Positions 43,966 to 52,049 of a DNA stretch of 64,000 nucleotides are shown in pieces. The first letter of the stretch is position 1. Each line of letters starts with the position of its first letter. Origin of the DNA: CAWCUK01 sp963798775 (GTDB taxonomy: Bacteria; Bacteroidota; Ignavibacteria; Ignavibacteriales; Ignavibacteriaceae); contig CAWCUK010000004.1 of NCBI GenBank assembly GCA_963798775.1, positions 124,001-188,000 of the forward strand, given 5' to 3'. The notes under the pieces are model-generated. The model was not told the DNA's origin. It saw only the letters and a list, made by a program, of their open reading frames with translations, and did not search any database. The translations under genes were made by a program, and so were the position numbers.

Positions 43966-44601
43966 TTAGTTGTCCAGTTGTTGTTGAATAATAGCTATGT
44001 TTTTTAATATTGGTTTTATTTCTTTTCTAGCAGCTCTTTTATTAATCCAAATAATAAAAGCATAAAAGAAAGCCAATCCTATTATTGTTATTATTTTTAA
44101 ATTGACAGTTAGAGGTAAAATGCTTCCTGCCAGGCTATTGGTCCAATTATAATCTGCAGGATTTCCTAAGCCTAACAGGAATATACAATTAATGATAAAA
44201 GGAGGTATTGCATACCAATAAGCGATAGAATCTAATAAGTCCGCTTGATGTTGTATAGCTGCTTCCTGGTCCGCAAGTTGATCTTTCATCGATAAATCCA
44301 AATGGCTCGTTATGTGTTGTGTTTTAGATTTCCTTAATTTGAAAATAACATAGGCAAACCAAACAATGGACAAAGAGCATGCTAACCTGGTAATTGGAAA
44401 AGGAATTTCATAAAGTAGATATATAAAAATTAGCATCCCAATCGCTGAGGCAGAAATCTCTCTTATATCTCTAATTTTAATTACTTTTTGAATGCTACTC
44501 ATTTTAGTATTCAACTCTTTTATTAACTGAGACGTTTCAATAGAAATATGTTCTTTTTGGGAAGAATTTTTCCAGATTTCTTTTAGTTTTTGTTCTAACA
44601 T
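43966..44601 (-). CDS. Hypothetical membrane protein of the sigma operon, possible anti-sigma factor
   Basis: The 211-residue protein has a cytoplasmic N-terminal region (~55 residues), two close membrane helices, a soluble stretch (~100-120) and two more helices. It starts 1 bp after the ECF sigma gene's stop and ends 16 bp before the M23 gene. The position suggests it holds the sigma factor at the membrane, but no anti-sigma motif is visible and the four-helix layout is unusual for that role. Confidence 0.6.
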   Translation of the reverse strand: MLEQKLKEIWKNSSQKEHISIETSQLIKELNTKMSSIQKVIKIRDIREISASAIGMLIFIYLLYEIPFPITRLACSLSIVWFAYVIFKLRKSKTQHITSHLDLSMKDQLADQEAAIQHQADLLDSIAYWYAIPPFIINCIFLLGLGNPADYNWTNSLAGSILPLTVNLKIITIIGLAFFYAFIIWINKRAARKEIKPILKNIAIIQQQLDN

Positions 44602-44602
44602 T

Positions 44603-45145
44603 TTATTTTATTTTAGTTGTGATGCAATCAAATAATGTTTTTCTTATTCTTTTCATCTTTACAGCTATGTGGTTTTCCGTTAAACCGGTAATTGTTGCTA
44701 TTTCTTTATAAGGCAACTCTTCAAGGTACAGAATAACAATTGACTGATCACTTTCATTCAGTAAAGAAATACAAACGTGCAGAGCTTGATATTTTTCCTG
44801 TTCAATTTTATCGGGAATAACTTCTGCTTCTAAAAATTGTATGGATTCTATCCGTATTAATTTGTCATTGTTCTTTTCTAGTTTCATTTTCGAACGAAGA
44901 CAGACATTTAATGTAATCCTATAAATCCAGGTACCAATATCTGACTTACCCTTGAAAGTTGAAAAAGATTTCCAAATCTGAAATACAACTTCCTGGAAAA
45001 GATCTTGCGGCTCTATAGGATTTACGGCATATATCCTGCAAATTCTATAAATCTTGTACTTATTGTCTTCAAGTATCTGTTCAAAGTTTATTTCCAATTT
45101 ATTCGGCATCTCATAGTGTTTGTATCTGTTATTTAAATCTGTCAA
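44603..45145 (-). CDS. ECF-family RNA polymerase sigma factor (second)
   Basis: The 180-residue protein has sigma region 2 (YRICRIYAVNPIEPQDLFQEVVFQIW, then DIGTWIYRITLNVC) and region 4 (LNESDQSIVILYLEELPYKEIATITGL). It differs clearly from the sigma factor at 20.8 kb. It heads a three-gene operon with a membrane protein and a secreted peptidase, a set common in Flavobacteria-type Bacteroidota, which may mean transfer. A second start (MPNKLEINFEQIL) is 12 codons in. Confidence 0.9.
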   Translation of the reverse strand: MTDLNNRYKHYEMPNKLEINFEQILEDNKYKIYRICRIYAVNPIEPQDLFQEVVFQIWKSFSTFKGKSDIGTWIYRITLNVCLRSKMKLEKNNDKLIRIESIQFLEAEVIPDKIEQEKYQALHVCISLLNESDQSIVILYLEELPYKEIATITGLTENHIAVKMKRIRKTLFDCITTKIK

Positions 45146-45251
45146 AAAATAAAGTTATTTAAATTCAATTTGTAAACATGTTTAAGCAGGGTTTTAAATA
45201 TTTTCTATAAGTCTGATGTTAATTAAAAAATCAAGCGTGAATTTATTCCTC

Positions 45252-45467
45252 TCAATTTTTCCCCTGCTTGTAAGCTTTTTTTAATGCCTTGTTAGATGAA
45301 GTTATTCTGAGGAATTCAATAAAAAATCCTGCTATAAGAATATAACTTATTCCTTTATTTGAACTTTCCAAAACAAAAGAGCATGCAAGTATAACAATAG
45401 CCCATATTATACTGCTAAGGATTTGATTTCTTGTGAGAATTTGATTTATTTCCATTTTTTTGTCCAT
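45252..45467 (-). CDS. Small hypothetical membrane protein (71 residues)
   Basis: Two membrane helices (ILSSIIWAIVILACSFVLE and GISYILIAGFFIEFLRI) are joined by a short loop, with a basic C-terminus (KALKKAYKQGKN). I do not recognise the family, though similar two-helix proteins occur in Flavobacteria. It lies 106 bp upstream of the sigma gene on the same strand. Confidence 0.55.
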   Translation of the reverse strand: MDKKMEINQILTRNQILSSIIWAIVILACSFVLESSNKGISYILIAGFFIEFLRITSSNKALKKAYKQGKN

Positions 45468-45626
45468 TTTCTAATTATTTAATCTTGAATTATTTTAGAG
45501 CCTCTACTATACTTAGTTACAAGAGTTTAGAAAATATGACAAGAATTATGATTAATATTTATTTTTTTTGTTAGACCCTATTCAGAGTTTTATGGTTATG
45601 ATACTTACCTCAATCTCGGTTGCTAA

Positions 45627-45746
45627 TTCCCGGATGGAAACTATACGGTAAACTTTGATGCTTCAAAACTTTCAAGCGGAATTTATTTTTATAGATTAAC
45701 AAGCGTTAATTATACACAAGTGCATAAAATGATACTGCTTAAATAA
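45627..45746 (+). pseudogene. Orphan T9SS sorting-domain tail
   Basis: A short frame reads FPDGNYTVNFDASKLSSGIY, then FYRLTSVNYTQVHKMILLK and a stop at 45746. It matches the end of the type A sorting domain, including the copy at the end of the giant protein at 42.5 kb (GNYTVNFNASKLSSGIYFYR). No start or preceding domain is visible upstream, so this is the 3' remnant of a lost secreted-protein gene. Confidence 0.75.
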
Positions 45747-45876
45747 TATTTAGATAAAACATGTTGGGAGGCCAAACCTTGGTGAATTTACCACAAATAC
45801 AATTTTTCTGATATTGACTTCATTCAATATCATAAAACCAAATTTAAAACCTAGAAAAAAATAATTCATATGATAA

Positions 45877-46272
45877 TTATAAACATCTTATTAATAAAAT
45901 TGTCTGATCATCTTTTTGTTTGCCATATAAAGCTAATTCATTATTTATTTTTTCATAAATGTGGGATAATTCATTATGCCTATTATTAAGAATAATCTGT
46001 TTTACTTTTTCCATTCCAAAGTCTTCATTAATTTTATTTGACGCCTCTGTAATTCCGTCAGTCAATAATATAAATAAATCATTCTTGTTAAATGCTGTGC
46101 TGTTTGATGTATAATTAAAGTCTTTTGTCGCAGCTATTGGAAGGTGTTTTATTATCAATTCCTCAAAATTGTTTGAATCATTTGCAAGTTTTAAAATGGG
46201 AAGATGGCCTGCTGTTGAATATTCTACAGTATAATTTGAATTAAATTTTAAAAAAGCACACGTAAGAAACAT
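45877..46272 (-). pseudogene. SpoIIE-type phosphatase, C-terminal part (frameshifted)
   Basis: This 131-codon frame is the second half of a PP2C/SpoIIE phosphatase domain: YSTAGHLPIL, then LLTDGITEA with a metal-binding Asp, then KQKDDQTILLI. It continues the upstream frame after a one-base shift in the run AAAAAGAAAAACATG near 46260. Together the two parts would make a normal RsbU-like protein. Confidence 0.82.
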
Positions 46273-47000
46273 GTTTTTCTTTTTAAATTGTACATTGTCT
46301 TGCTGGTTTCAGTTAAAGTTGACCAAAGCGGTTCATCTTTGTTTAATAAAACTCGAATCGTGCTCTTAAACATTCCCATCATCGAACCTGCCGCAACTCC
46401 ATGGCCTGATACATCTGCAATGTAACAAGTATGCGCAGTTTCATTTTCAAAAAAATCAATTAAATCTCCGCCGACTTCATCAGTAGGATTAGATATTCCA
46501 AATATTTCAAAACGGTTATTAACAATTTCAATTTTCGGAACAAGGTTCGAATGAAGTTCCTGCGCAAGATTCATTTCGGCCTGAAGCCGTAAATTTTTTA
46601 TTCCCTCCTTATTTATAAATAAGACAAGCAGTATATATCCCAGAGCAAATGTCACTAAAATTCCAACGGCATCAAAAGTTGCTCTTTGGGGAAATTCGGT
46701 AAGCGGTAAATATGTAGCTTCTTTCCAGATGTTTATTCCAACTACAACCTGAAATAAGATAGTAAAAGGAAGAAATTTAAGATTTCTTGTAAAAGAATAA
46801 ACGTAGAATACTGCAACAATCCCCGAATAAAATACATTTATAAAAAGCAGCAGTTCCGAATATGAACCTTCTGCAAGCAGATCGATGATAAATCCAATTC
46901 CAGAAAATAAGAAGAATATCCCCGAGACAAATATTAGATATCTTCTAAATGGTATATATTTCCAGAATTTGCTTTTTGGTAAAAAATTATTTTTTATCAA
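46248..47000 (-). pseudogene. SpoIIE-type phosphatase, N-terminal membrane part (frameshifted)
   Basis: The 250-codon frame has about four or five membrane helices (residues ~15-130), a linker beginning LRLQAEMNLAQELHSNLVPK, and the first half of an RsbU-type Ser/Thr phosphatase domain (DEVGGDLIDFF and IADVSGHGVAAGSMMGMF). It runs out of frame at YNLKRKTCFLRVLF. Such membrane phosphatases control anti-anti-sigma partner switching; no partner gene is nearby. The break is in an A-run, so it may be an assembly error. Confidence 0.82.
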
Positions 47001-47540
47001 TATATTCTTCTAAATAAATTTTGAGATCCTTTATTTATATTTAAAACGCAGGTTAAATTAATTGTTAATACATTGTATTTATTTAATTCTTCGATAAAAA
47101 ATAAATAAATACAGTTGCAAAAAAAAACTTTTCTTTATTAAAAAACTGCAGATATTGAATTTTTAAGAACCTCTTGAAATTTACTTACGCACTTAACGAT
47201 GTTGTCTTTAGAAAAGAAAAGGTAAAGAAAAAACAGTTTACACCACCACTGGCGGGGGAACGAATAACATCCAATTTTATAAAACGCCTAATGCTAAAAC
47301 TGCCAGCCCCTCTTCGCGAGGTTGTCCACTTGATTGGCGGGTATAAAGCCTTTATCTTATTTTTTCAAACCTTACAGTAACTTTGCTAGGATTATCGCTT
47401 AAATTCGGCCAATCAGTAAATAACATAAATAGAATATGAAATTATTGATTGTCTCCGGTGCTGCAGGCAGTCTCATGTCCTGGGGAGCTATCCTACAATA
47501 TTTCCTTTCCTCAATTCTTTCATTTTCAAAAATTTTATTT
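47001..47540. other. Gene-poor stretch with a partial copy of the ~215-bp repeat
   Basis: Small frames here have no coding look. Near 47283-47338 the sequence ends in GTCCACTTGATTGGC, matching 14 of 15 bases of the end of the repeats at 49146-49359 and 50055-50270, so it is probably a diverged or truncated copy. The rest shows nothing recognisable. Confidence 0.45.
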
Positions 47541-48020
47541 CTAATCCAACTTATATATAAATTCTTCTATTTCTGTTTGCCTTGCGTTTGCAAAACCTTT
47601 GTCCTTACCGATTTTTATAAAGCCACATTTCTCTAAAACCTTTTGTGAACCAAAATTGTCAAAAGCAACTCTTCCAAAAAGTGGCCTGATATTTTCAATA
47701 GTTAGTAAATATTCAAGTGCTTTGGTTGCTATTCCTTTTCCCCAAAAATTTTTATCAATCCAATATGTAACTTCGGCTTGACCGTCTATTTCAAACTTGG
47801 CAATACTTCCTACTATAATATTGTCAATTATAATTGTCTGATTATTTACGGTTGGATCACTCAGTAGTTTTGTATGTTTAATTAGATATACAGATTTGTC
47901 TGTTGGATCTTTTGATGTGAAAGCAGCTAAATTATTTGCCTCTTTATCAAGCTGAAATTTAAAGAGGAACTCCAAATCCTCAACCTCTGTCTTTCGAAAT
48001 TTTATTCCACTGATATTCAT
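47541..48020 (-). CDS. GNAT-family N-acetyltransferase
   Basis: The 159-residue protein has the RimJ/RimL-like GNAT fold. The acetyl-CoA-binding segment is YWIDKNFWGKGIATKALEYL (Q/R-x-x-G-x-G/A type), and LFGRVAFDNFGSQKVLEKCG is the usual C-terminal pattern. Substrates of this branch are often protein N-termini or small amines and cannot be predicted here. It stands alone within the repeat-rich accessory region. Confidence 0.88.
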   Translation of the reverse strand: MNISGIKFRKTEVEDLEFLFKFQLDKEANNLAAFTSKDPTDKSVYLIKHTKLLSDPTVNNQTIIIDNIIVGSIAKFEIDGQAEVTYWIDKNFWGKGIATKALEYLLTIENIRPLFGRVAFDNFGSQKVLEKCGFIKIGKDKGFANARQTEIEEFIYKLD

Positions 48021-48148
48021 AATTCCTTTATTTATGTTATGCTTTAATTAAATAAACGAATAAAAAAGATAAAAAATTAATTCTGAAAAAATGCTTACTC
48101 CTTTTAATTTTCTTCGCTTTGAGGTGAAGAAGGAGGCATTAGTGGTGG

Positions 48149-48388
48149 TTATACGGTTTTCTCAACATCTTCAAAACACTCATCAATTTCATTTTGTAAT
48201 CTAATTGTATTTGAAAGAGAAGTTACAATTTTACAATAGTTTTTTATCTCATCTAGAGTAAGTGTTCTGCCTTTTCTGTCTTTTAGCCATTTTTCGCAGA
48301 CTTGATAACCACCGATTTGGTATTGCCAGACATTTTCTTTTACTCCGTCAAAATATTGTTCTGACCTGTTATGAGTTTCTCTCCCCAC
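48149..48388 (-). pseudogene. C-terminal fragment of a type ISP restriction-modification enzyme
   Basis: The frame contains RSEQYFDGVKENVWQYQIGG, then YQVCEKWLKDRKGRTLTLDE and a short helical end. This is the conserved C-terminus of single-chain type ISP restriction/methylase proteins. It begins inside a REP hairpin, so its apparent GTG start is accidental. The matching N-terminus lies on the other side of the REP cluster. Confidence 0.75.
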
Positions 48389-48476
48389 GGATAAATCCGT
48401 GGGTTAATTCCCAACAGTTGAAACTGCGGGTTACAACAACTAATTGTTTTGATTAACCCACGACTTTAGTCGTGGG
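48384..48476. repeat. REP-like hairpin cluster at a deletion junction
   Basis: Three palindromes lie side by side: CCCACGGAT/ATCCGTGGG (48384-48403), an imperfect CCCAACAGTT/ACTGCGGGTT (~48410-48432), and CCCACGACT/AGTCGTGGG (48457-48476). The second and third match palindromes in the large cluster at 51 kb. They sit exactly between the two ends of a broken restriction enzyme gene. Confidence 0.85.
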
Positions 48477-48480
48477 ATAT

Positions 48481-49068
48481 TTAATAACAACCCAAACTAA
48501 AGAAACCGCCGTGTTTTAGTTCCTCGCTAACAATTTCATCTTTAAGAAATTTTGTTCTTTTAGCAAGTTCAACGGCAAGAGTTTTTGCGGTGTAAGTTTT
48601 GGGAAGCGAAAAATCTAAAAATCTTTTGAGCAGTTCAAAAAATTTATCTTCATTTTCAAGAGTTGGAACCGTGGAAAGTTTTTTAATAACGAAAGGACGA
48701 GCGATTGATACTTTTTCTATCCTTTCGCCGTTTCTGTACAAGCGAAATTCAGTAAAGTTTGTTAAGATAACATTAGGGAAGGTTGATAAATATCTTTCGA
48801 GCTGTTCGCTGTCTTCAATTCTGTCAAGATCAACACCTAAATCTTTTGCTTCAATGTAACCAATTATTTTTTGTCGGCCGTCCCAAATTCTAAAATCGGG
48901 ATTACCGGCTTCCGTTTTTTTCGGCAGAATGGTAATATCAATTTTCTTTTTCCGCACAGATTCAGAAAACAGAGTAATAAAATCAGCAAGATGATTATAA
49001 TAGGATTCTTCTCTTGCATCGCCTTTTTGATAGGCTTTGAACAAGTTTGATAAGTAATTTTTTGTCAT
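48481..49068 (-). pseudogene. N-terminal fragment of a type ISP restriction-modification enzyme
   Basis: The 195-codon frame reads SNLFKAYQKGDAREESYYNH, NPDFRIWDGRQKIIGYIEAK and LERYLSTFPNVILTNFTEFR. This is the N-terminal nuclease-type domain (PD-(D/E)xK: ...NPDF...EAK) of type ISP or related N6-methylase enzymes of about 1,000 or more residues. It ends with a few codons read from REP DNA. The central helicase and methylase domains are missing, so the enzyme is not functional. Confidence 0.78.
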
Positions 49069-49145
49069 AATTTACAATATAATGAACTATGTTTATTTAT
49101 GATGTTGATAATTTACTTAATTGTATAATAGTGTTGTAGCTAAGC

Positions 49146-49359
49146 AGCGACCCCAAAACAGAAACGCCAAATAAAAACGTAAGCCGAATGTTTAGCAAAC
49201 TATGATTATCCATCAGCTGACAGATCCTTTGTTAGCCAGTTTGCAAATTAATTAGAACGACTACTTTATGCAAATTAGCCGAAACGGAATGACCGGCTCT
49301 AAATTTCTAAAATGCCGAATGCGATCCGTTGGCTAACGGACGGCGTCCGCTTGATTGGC
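49146..49359. repeat. ~215-bp dispersed repeat, copy 1
   Basis: This copy shares most of its length with copy 2 (50055-50270): GCCGAATRTTTAGCAAACTATG, ATCAGCTGAC, then a nearly identical last ~58 bp from TCTAAAATGCCGAATGC to CGCTTGATTGGC with three mismatches. The end contains a small dyad TCCGTT-GGCT-AACGGA followed by GGAC-GGC-GTCC. It lies just past the 3' end of the OMP gene. Confidence 0.8.
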
Positions 49360-49367
49360 AGTGCGTT

Positions 49368-50012
49368 TTAATTAAAACCAAATACTACCAAAAATTCCAA
49401 TGACTTATTCTTTACTTCTAGTATTCCATTTGAAAATATATTTTGAATGCTTGGACTATATCTAAATTCACCGCCAGCACGATAATTCCCTCCTATTGGT
49501 ATTTCTAATCCCAAACCGATAGTTCCGCCAAAATCAGTATTCTTAAAATCATCAAATACTGCTCCGACTGCTTCTGAATTTCTTCCTATTAATATATCGA
49601 ACCTAGGGCCTGCAATACCATAAATGATAAATGAATTTGTTTCATAACGTAACTTTGCTAACAGGGGAATTGATATATAATCTATCCTAGGTGTAAAAGA
49701 TTTCGTTTCTCCTTCATCCGGAGAATCCATCGTTGTTACGATAATTGCATCCTTAAATCCTTTTTGAATATAATGTGCCTCAGCTAGGATACTTATTACA
49801 GGAAAATCAAACAATTCTGTATAAATACCTAAATCTAGTCCGATTCTTGATTTATCAAATATTTCTATTGTAGATAAATTTCCAGAATAATCCCATGATT
49901 GACTTGCATTAGCAATCCCAACTTTCATTCCATAAGATGATATTAATTGAGCATTTGTCAAACTAGATAAAATCACAAGAATGATTGCGATTAAAAAGAA
50001 TTTTTTTTTCAT
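49368..50012 (-). CDS. Outer-membrane beta-barrel protein (PorT-like fold) between two repeats
   Basis: The protein starts at MKKKFFLIAIILVILSSLTNAQ, a clear signal peptide; the longer frame beginning at 50078 runs into the repeat and is not used. The mature part has alternating strands and long loops (GMKVGIANASQSWDY, AEAHYIQKGFKDA, YISIPLLAKLRYE, IYGIAGPRFDI) typical of the PorT/OmpA-like barrel family of Bacteroidota, ending FLVVFGFN. It is cleanly framed by copies 1 and 2 of the ~215-bp repeat, like a cassette. Confidence 0.8.
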   Translation of the reverse strand: MKKKFFLIAIILVILSSLTNAQLISSYGMKVGIANASQSWDYSGNLSTIEIFDKSRIGLDLGIYTELFDFPVISILAEAHYIQKGFKDAIIVTTMDSPDEGETKSFTPRIDYISIPLLAKLRYETNSFIIYGIAGPRFDILIGRNSEAVGAVFDDFKNTDFGGTIGLGLEIPIGGNYRAGGEFRYSPSIQNIFSNGILEVKNKSLEFLVVFGFN

Positions 50013-50054
50013 TTTACCGTATATATTTACTGCACCTACCGGCATCACCAATAA

Positions 50055-50270
50055 GCATCGCCCCAGAAAAAACGTCACTTAAAAAAATGCCGAATATTTA
50101 GCAAACTATGCTTATCAATCAGCTGACGGATTCTTCGTAAGTACAGTTTGCAAATTTATTAATTAAAAGATTACTTTAAACAAATCCGCCAAAACAGAAT
50201 TACTAATTTTATAATTTCTAAAATGCCGAATGCAATCCGTTGGCTAAAGGACGGAGTCCGCTTGATTGGC
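50055..50270. repeat. ~215-bp dispersed repeat, copy 2
   Basis: This is the same element and orientation as copy 1, ending CGCTTGATTGGC at 50270. It lies 43 bp upstream of the OMP gene's start codon, so it may also influence its expression. The following ~175 bp to the mazF gene hold nothing recognisable. Confidence 0.8.
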
Positions 50271-50446
50271 TTGATTTTTCCAATAAGACAAATTACTTCT
50301 TAACTGATATTGCGGCATTAATTGTTGTTTTTAAGTATTAAATAATTGTAGACCGGATTATCAATGAACTTTTTTAAAGCAAAATATTTTGTTAAGGAAT
50401 TTCTTTACCCTATTGTCTTTTTACTTATTAAAGAGGTTAGGTTGCT

Positions 50447-50770
50447 TTACTCCGAAAACATTTCAATTAGTTTTGAAATAACTTTACCTTGTATAGATTT
50501 TGAAAGAGTAGTAATTTTTTTAACTAATCTTGATGTATCTACTGTTCTGATTTGGTCTAATACTATCTGTCCTTGTTCACCTTCTATTTTACAATGAACT
50601 CTTGTTGGATAATTTCGAAGTCTTGATGTTAATGGAGCTATAATTATTGTTGAAATATGATTGTTCATTTCATTTGGAGAAACAATCACACAAGGTCGTG
50701 TTTTTTTTATTCCACTTCCTATGGTTAGGTCCAAATTTACAAGATAAACATCGAATCTTTGGAATTCCAT
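50447..50770 (-). CDS. mazF: MazF/PemK-family toxin (endoribonuclease)
   Basis: The 107-residue protein matches MazF/PemK: FDVYLVNLDLTIGSGIKKTR, then PCVIVSPNEMNNH, then IIIAPLTSRLRNYPTRV and GQIVLDQIRTVDTSRLVKKI. Family members cut mRNA at short motifs and stop growth when released from the antitoxin. Its ATG follows the antitoxin stop codon with no gap, so the pair is translated together. The protein is of normal length with no sign of decay. Confidence 0.95.
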   Translation of the reverse strand: MEFQRFDVYLVNLDLTIGSGIKKTRPCVIVSPNEMNNHISTIIIAPLTSRLRNYPTRVHCKIEGEQGQIVLDQIRTVDTSRLVKKITTLSKSIQGKVISKLIEMFSE

Positions 50771-51028
50771 TTACCATTCCCATTCTTCTTTATCCCAGGA
50801 TGTTAATTCTACTAATGATTCTTTCTCTAAAAGAATATCATCATTATTTTTTGCCATTTCTTGAAATTCAATATCCCAATCTTCTCTGGCTTTTACTACT
50901 GGTCTTAAGATAATATTTTTGTCTTTTACTTCAATATCCACTTCGTTTTTCAATCCGCTTTGCTCAAGAATATGACGAGGGATTCGAATTCCTTTTGAAT
51001 TTCCTATTTTGATTATTTTAGTTTTCAT
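50771..51028 (-). CDS. mazE: MazE-family antitoxin (AbrB-type DNA-binding)
   Basis: The 85-residue protein has the swapped-hairpin AbrB/MazE fold (KIIKIGNSKGIRIPRHILEQ), which binds its own promoter, and an acidic C-terminus (SLVELTSWDKEEWEW) that would block the toxin's active site. It is directly upstream of mazF. Autoregulation by the pair is expected from the family. REP hairpins lie within 100 bp upstream. Confidence 0.93.
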   Translation of the reverse strand: MKTKIIKIGNSKGIRIPRHILEQSGLKNEVDIEVKDKNIILRPVVKAREDWDIEFQEMAKNNDDILLEKESLVELTSWDKEEWEW

Positions 51029-51082
51029 TGTAAACCTTTAATACTTGTATCCACAATGTAATTACTTTTCATATTATTCACA

Positions 51083-51510
51083 ATAAACCGTTGAAACGGT
51101 TATACCATTTCGTTTTTATTTCTTTTCTATCCCCACAGTTGAAACTGTGGGTTATCTTCATCCATTCTTAGCATTCTCGCTCTTTCCGCTGCCGATTAAA
51201 GTCGTGGGTTATCTCTCTTCTCGCTCTTTCCGCTGCCGATTAAAGTCGTGGGTTATCTTTCATTCATCTTTCCCACGGTTATCCATCCTAACCCACGACT
51301 TCAGTCGTGGGTATATCAAACGGCACCGCCTTACAAAGTATCAAATTCCATCTGAATAAACCGTTGAAACGGTTATACCATTTCGTTTTTATTTCTGTTC
51401 TATCCCCACAGTTGAAACTGTGGGTTATCTTTCATTCATCTTTCCCACGGTTATCCATCCTAACCCACGACTTCAGTCGTGGGTATATCAAACGGCACCC
51501 CTTACAAAGT
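51083..51510. repeat. Large REP-like palindrome cluster, two partial copies of one unit
   Basis: A unit with palindromes AACCGTTGAAACGGTT, CCCACAGTTGAAACTGTGGG and AACCCACGACTTCAGTCGTGGG (each with a short loop) is found twice; the first palindrome recurs at 51087 and 51359. The first copy has an extra internal duplication of a ~45-bp stretch containing CTCGCTCTTTCCGCTGCCGA. Half-site copies (AAAGTCGTGGGTTATCT) also occur. Such palindromes are typical REP elements spread by RAYT transposases; none is in the window. Confidence 0.85.
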
Positions 51511-51744
51511 ATCAAAAACATTTTCATCTTTAATGCCATCGGGTGTTTTTGCTTTCTTCAAACTCCGTGTAAATAGAGGATATAGATTTCATCAAAGATT
51601 GGCGCATACCTCTGAATGTCGTGTTATTCTTCAAAATCTTTTAAAAATGGAATTATTAATCATTTTTTGTTTGCTAATTGTGAAGATATGTATATTTTAA
51701 TACGTGATTAATTAACACTTAAACCTGCCATAAAACATCTAAAT

Positions 51745-51799
51745 CTGAATACGCTCTGAATGCGCTCTGAATAGGCTCTGAATACGCTCTGAATGCGCA
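51745..51799. repeat. Five tandem copies of an 11-bp unit
   Basis: CTGAATACGCT repeats five times with small changes (ACGCT, GCGCT, AGGCT, ACGCT, GCGCA). It lies about 250 bp upstream of the isocitrate dehydrogenase gene in otherwise empty sequence. It may be iterated binding sites for a regulator or a simple repeat; no regulator can be named. The remaining 51511-52049 shows no gene. Confidence 0.75.
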
Positions 51800-52049
51800 T
51801 CTCTTTCTTATTAAAAGGCTTTTAAAGTCTTTCTAAAGCCGCAGTACCCTCTCTTAAAATCTACTGTTTTTTAAATTATTTATCTTACACCTGCTCCTTA
51901 TAAAAATGACAAAACTGATATCCATACTAATTAATTTCTTTTTCCCGATGAATTATTTAGAATATTTAGTTTATAATTATCAAAGATTCAGTATCTTTAA
52001 AACTGTTTTTAAAAAATATTGAACAGTTTCAGAACAAAGTGGGAGAAAA

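Noticed and set aside
47174..47636. Small plus-strand frames of 66-68 codons
   Set aside because: They have no domain, signal or ribosome site; one overlaps the GNAT gene antisense and the other covers the partial repeat.
50013..50078. Longer start for the OMP gene at 50078
   Set aside because: The extra 22 codons come from DNA bordering and entering the repeat and would precede a clear signal peptide starting at 50012.
49146..50270. Interpretation of the ~215-bp repeats as integron attC sites
   Set aside because: The GTT and AAC core pairs occur in the reverse order to attC, the repeats are longer than usual, and no integrase is present in the window.
51083..51510. CRISPR array
   Set aside because: Palindromes of three different types recur with uneven spacing and no uniform spacers; no cas genes are present. 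REP elements explain it better.
51147..51700. Frames of 70-89 codons with repeated FPRLSILTHDFSRGYIK
   Set aside because: They are translations of REP palindromes, duplicated because the DNA is duplicated.
35888..52049. Integrative element with att sites at tRNA-Glu
   Set aside because: I found no second copy of the tRNA 3' end near the far side and no integrase gene; the region is better described as a hotspot.
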